NCBI GenBank assembly: GCA_015486425.1
Contig: WFRQ01000056.1
Span: forward strand, 1 to 16,261
From: Deltaproteobacteria bacterium
GTDB taxonomy: Bacteria; Desulfobacterota; Dissulfuribacteria; Dissulfuribacterales; QOAL01
DNA: 16,261 bases
Direction: 5' to 3'
Below are positions 14,401 through 16,261 of this stretch, piece after piece. The position numbers and the translations under genes are program-made. Position 1 is the stretch's first letter, and every line of letters starts with the position of its first letter. The notes below the pieces were generated by a model. It made no database searches. It was not told where the DNA came from and saw nothing but the letters and a program-made list of their open reading frames with translations.

Positions 14401-15527
14401 AATCCGGGATATCCCAATACAGCGCCGAAATCAAGGAATTCAAAAAACGCGTGGCAGATATATTCACTAGGCTTGGAAGGCAGGTCCCGGATGACAGCAA
14501 TGTGATATCTGCTGTAAGACAGCTTGATGATGAAACAGAAAAACACCTGAGCCTGAAGGCTGCGCGCAAAGAAATTCAAAAGGATATCACCCGGCTTGAG
14601 AAAGCAGGACAGCGGCTCAAGGAAAGGCTGGACAGACTGCAGCAAGAACATAATGAGCTGCTGCAAAAAGCTGGCGCCAGGGATGCGGAAGATTTCAGAA
14701 AACTGCATGATACATTCATGCAGCATGAGGCCCTTTGCAGGGAGATGAGCTCACTTGAGGACTCCATGAAAAAAATCGCTGCAGGGCACAAGGTTGAAAC
14801 AATGCTCTCTGACCTTGAAACCAGCAGCGCTGAAGAGATATCCGTTGCAATTGAATCACTGAATGATGACATAGCAGAACTTCAGGAGCAGAAAGACGCA
14901 CTTTCTGAAAAGACAGGGGAACTCAAGGACAGGGTGTCCAGACTTGCTGATTCAGCAGAACTTTCAATGCTCAGGGAAAACCAGGAACGCATCAAGGCAG
15001 AGATAGAAGAACTGTGCCGCAGATGGAGCGTATATGCAGTTGCTGCCCACCTCATATCATCAGTTAGAAACTATTTTGAAAGCGAGCGGCAGCCAGAGGT
15101 AATTACCCGTGCCGGTGAGTTTTTCAGGGCCATTACCCATGATCGCTACAGCGGCATTATCTCTCCTCCCGGAAGCAGCGAGATACTGGCAGTTACCGAA
15201 GACGGGGACCGCGTGCCTCCTGAAAGCCTGAGCCGTGGAACAGCCGAGCAGCTATACCTTGCCCTGCGCTTCGGATATGTGACATCAAGGCAAGGGGCAG
15301 AGCCCATGCCCCTTCTCATGGATGACATTCTGGTAAACTTTGACCCTGGAAGGGCGCAGGCAGCCGCAGAGACAATAATAAATCTTGCAAAAGAAATGCA
15401 GATTATCTTCCTGACCTGCCACCCTGAAACAGCAGAAATGTTCAGAAATGCTGCAGGCAGCGTACAGCACCATAATGACGCATTGAAATACTTTGAAGTC
15501 AGCCGGGGGAACATATCCATGACATGA
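11445..15527 (+). CDS. YhaN/SbcC-like coiled-coil ATPase with membrane hairpin
   Basis: The protein has 1360 residues. Walker A is G31-SNEAGKST39, near the N-terminus (ITGFYIDGFGIFSD). The ABC signature is L1262-SRGTAEQLYLAL. Walker B is PLLMDDILVNFD, with D1293-D1294, followed by a D-loop and switch His1326. Long coiled coils fill the interior. At the middle, two hydrophobic segments (about 630-650 and 660-681) form a membrane hairpin where Rad50/SbcC has a zinc-hook CxxC. I find no CxxC. This is known in YhaN-type ATPases. It presumably acts with the coupled nuclease on DNA ends at the membrane. The start is GTG 11445, overlapping the nuclease stop by 4 nt, with AAGGAG 10 nt upstream. An ATG at 11364 in this frame lies inside the nuclease gene and would add a non-homologous 27-residue leader, so it is rejected. 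No terminator is clear after the stop. Confidence 0.9.
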   Translation: MKITGFYIDGFGIFSDCRIDGLSSGLNIFTGSNEAGKSTLLAFFRQILLGLPTAKQKGERQYPPLRGGREGGILFIKTGSKQEVRLERRKGPRGGRVILTAADGSALNGIDVSSLTGGMSIELYRNIFAFSLNELQTIDSLDSSEVRSVIYSAGMGTGLQKLPEAEKFIAARQQELFRPRSRKMAINALLSRLDAVNRELKEAEAENLGYEKLCHRLESIEEQAAQCREKLEKKRLEKARLECLQNLREVWLRFNLAQEKIKGLGRVPEDMPADGLIKLESIETRLEEAASRYEESHDALMEKKEEMDAMQPDASLIGVRSDVSGLMEALPLYQQAVERLPGLESDARAHEQEIKTMCGALGRGWDMERVKKIDRSMFTRDAITEYRQRLATASDNVRSARQTYSERSELLHQAELHAKKARDEMERLEQETEPYNSAMLEQDYQQALSAHKNMVSMGSRLENMEQELSRGISRISPAWTLEHLKEFDLSASARSWIRDQEQEHKRISLELERLRDRDSQAKSRLDQAKKTAASRRQELRELAYRLVSFAREHQVPGIYSHSDDYVPKAPDTSRVWNMARALESTAARFSHLEEKNRELQEKCTQASNAIQEHKRQDPGLVPISLLPARFLVSLSALFIIAAPLAWYWLGQHGSEYSDQIFASLSLLMLSFCSFGTGIFIYRKNIRKRNRDEETFLLQHKKLEQEYRRLESEAAVLRQEIEEIIQQAVDILAGLGMSREQVSDAVISPDSLSATSENFSSIAEKFQEISNQMNTVRIRLEEAEDKGKSCLSELEGISSQIGKYRDEMTRLDSQWKDFLEKNALDSTTAPSDMNVILGIIESCRRDLSEHERLIREISDMKQHVLRFLRHIQEISGISGLEEGPLPASLEKAWQFIEKQQGRARDLELAAQRVQTVEDAAKKAHEALASAQKQTRQAETELKEVTEQWEEWLQSNGFAQSFSPDTLLDALGIMERILEKQDSLDRIQSGISQYSAEIKEFKKRVADIFTRLGRQVPDDSNVISAVRQLDDETEKHLSLKAARKEIQKDITRLEKAGQRLKERLDRLQQEHNELLQKAGARDAEDFRKLHDTFMQHEALCREMSSLEDSMKKIAAGHKVETMLSDLETSSAEEISVAIESLNDDIAELQEQKDALSEKTGELKDRVSRLADSAELSMLRENQERIKAEIEELCRRWSVYAVAAHLISSVRNYFESERQPEVITRAGEFFRAITHDRYSGIISPPGSSEILAVTEDGDRVPPESLSRGTAEQLYLALRFGYVTSRQGAEPMPLLMDDILVNFDPGRAQAAAETIINLAKEMQIIFLTCHPETAEMFRNAAGSVQHHNDALKYFEVSRGNISMT

Positions 15528-15637
15528 CCGAGTTCCACCCTTGACCGTCAGTGACCGTACATGATAAAAGAGAGCCACAAATTTCAGTGCATATCCATTA
15601 AGGGGCTGTTCAAATTATTTTTGGACTGCCCATGAAG

Positions 15638-15713
15638 GCCGACATAGCTCAGTTGGTAGAGCAGCTGATTCGTAATCAGCAGGTCAGCGGTTCGACTCCG
15701 CTTGTCGGCTCCA
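15638..15713 (+). tRNA. tRNA-Thr, anticodon CGT
   Basis: The 76-nt cloverleaf has a perfect 7-bp acceptor stem (GCCGACA with TGTCGGC), discriminator T, encoded CCA (15711-15713), a D-arm with AGCTCAGTTGGTAGAGC, an anticodon stem GCTGA/TCAGC with loop TTCGTAA (anticodon CGT, reading ACG), and a T-arm with GGTTCGACTCC. A minus-strand frame across it is a frequent false gene. Confidence 0.96.
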
Positions 15714-15722
15714 GCAATTTCA

Positions 15723-15760
15723 GGCACTTGCGTTTCCGGCGTGAGTGCCTTTTTCGTTTT
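15723..15760 (+). terminator. Rho-independent terminator of the tRNA gene
   Basis: GGCACTTGCG (15723-15732) pairs with CGTGAGTGCC (15740-15749) with two G-U pairs and a 7-base loop, followed by TTTTT. It begins 10 bp after the tRNA. Confidence 0.85.
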
Positions 15761-15950
15761 GGATGACACAGGGATGACAAAAACATACGTATTTTATGCG
15801 CAGGAATCAGTTAATGTCCATCCATGAGTGAATATCATACCAAAATTCAATAACGAGTTGCGGACGGATTGATTATTTTCTGCTGCAAATTTAGCCGGTT
15901 ATATAATATTGTGGTAACTTCTCAATAATGCCGTGCAAATTCTCTTGTAT
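15761..15950. other. Non-coding stretch after the tRNA
   Basis: It opens with a short direct repeat (GGATGAC twice, 15761-15777). No gene, integrase remnant or duplicated tRNA 3' end is visible in the window, so there is no support for an attachment site here. Confidence 0.4.
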
Positions 15951-16028
15951 CTACTTACACGATGCTGCAGATACAGGGCGGAGGACGCACAGACGTACTT
16001 CCTGTGCTTCAAGCGTCTGACAACGCCG
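15951..16028. repeat. Degenerate, truncated copy of the MITE-like element
   Basis: CTACTTAC, GATGCTGCAGATACAGGGCG, a GACGTACTT centre and GACAACGCCG match the left edge and core of 2861-3016 and 3877-4041, but the hairpin section before the core and the closing arm are missing. The arms around the centre (GACGCACAG…CTGTGCTTCAAGCGTC) still pair. The sequence stops exactly where the hicA stop codon begins. Confidence 0.6.
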
Positions 16029-16235
16029 TTAAAGGTCCTCTTCAGAGATTCCAGCAAGCTTCATCAGGTGCCGTAAAATGCCGATTTTAAGGGGTGTATT
16101 GCCGTGAACAGGGACAGAAATTCTGACAATGCTTCCTGTTTTGGAATAAATATGGTGGCTACCGTGGATGCGCTTCAGCTCCCATCCTCGCCTTTCCAGA
16201 AGCTTACAAAATCTCTTGCCGTTGACGGCCTTCAA
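16029..16235 (-). CDS. hicA: HicA-family mRNA interferase toxin
   Basis: The 68-residue protein covers the whole HicA family length. The dsRNA-binding-like fold is recognisable from LLERRGWELKRIHGSHHIY, with the catalytic His in G25-S-H27-H, and VPVHGNTPLKIGILRHLMKL followed by AGI. HicA cleaves mRNA and tmRNA and is neutralised by HicB. The start is TTG at 16235, overlapping the preceding gene's TGA (TTGA, 4 nt), so translation is probably coupled. The frame stays open to the window edge, so an upstream start cannot be excluded, but the family length fits TTG. The gene's 3' end abuts a degenerate repeat copy. Confidence 0.85.
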   Translation of the reverse strand: MKAVNGKRFCKLLERRGWELKRIHGSHHIYSKTGSIVRISVPVHGNTPLKIGILRHLMKLAGISEEDL

Positions 16236-16261
16236 AGGGCAATCTCCATAACCTGATCTGC
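16232..16261 (-). CDS. 3' end of gene upstream of hicA, probably hicB-type antitoxin (partial)
   Basis: Only the last nine codons are in the window: ADQVMEIAL then TGA. The stop overlaps the HicA TTG start. Adjacency to hicA and the coupled arrangement suggest the cognate HicB-like antitoxin, but nine residues cannot prove a family. Confidence 0.4.
   Translation of the reverse strand, partial: ADQVMEIAL

Noticed and set aside
15584..15769. Minus-strand open frame of 61 codons containing RSRTADLLITNQLLYQLSYVG
   Set aside because: It is the antisense translation of the tRNA-Thr gene, a common false annotation.
15714..15780. Attachment site of an integrated element at the tRNA 3' end
   Set aside because: No duplicated tRNA 3' segment, integrase or mobile cargo is seen downstream in the window.

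Overview
This looks like a chromosomal segment from an anaerobic or facultative Gram-negative bacterium. The signs are an exported octaheme cytochrome c, a lipoprotein signal and several signal peptides, a bacterial tRNA with encoded CCA, and multi-family intergenic repeats of the kind seen in Desulfobacterota (deltaproteobacterial) genomes. That placement is inference from gene content and general feel, not a measured assignment. There is no phage module, integrase, transposase or CRISPR array in the window.

Layout. Positions 1-500 are non-coding: palindromic repeats, the decayed 3' part of a minus-strand antitoxin gene, and a terminator. Positions 504-2632 (minus) hold a 4Fe-4S protein followed by an octaheme hydroxylamine-oxidoreductase-like cytochrome, with an FNR-geometry operator candidate upstream of the pair. 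A repeat-rich 1.7 kb stretch (2.65-4.4 kb) surrounds a SYLF/YSC84 exported protein. A two-domain NrfJ-like/OB-fold lipoprotein (4387-5184, minus) lies divergent from arfB (5516-5938) and a DUF4139 exported protein (5956-7410). A 452 bp gap carries a striking 183 bp inverted repeat. Next come a PAP2 membrane phosphatase (7863-8504, plus) and a convergent YihY/BrkB-type membrane protein (8534-10036, minus). The largest unit is a translationally coupled nuclease/ATPase pair of the YhaO-YhaN (Mre11/Rad50-like) type, 10198-15527. The window ends with tRNA-Thr(CGT), its terminator, a degraded repeat, and a minus-strand HicA toxin whose start overlaps the end of the preceding gene.

How the parts fit. 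The octaheme cytochrome, its 4Fe-4S neighbour and, more loosely, the NrfJ-like lipoprotein suggest handling of hydroxylamine/NO/nitrite-type nitrogen compounds. The YhaO-YhaN pair suggests DNA end processing at the membrane, because the ATPase has a transmembrane hairpin where a Rad50/SbcC zinc hook would be. The remaining genes (ArfB ribosome rescue, PAP2, YihY, SYLF, DUF4139) are ordinary chromosomal genes. The least explained signals are the intergenic repeats: at least four families, including the long inverted repeat at 7506-7688. No clear undescribed defence or metabolic system is evident.
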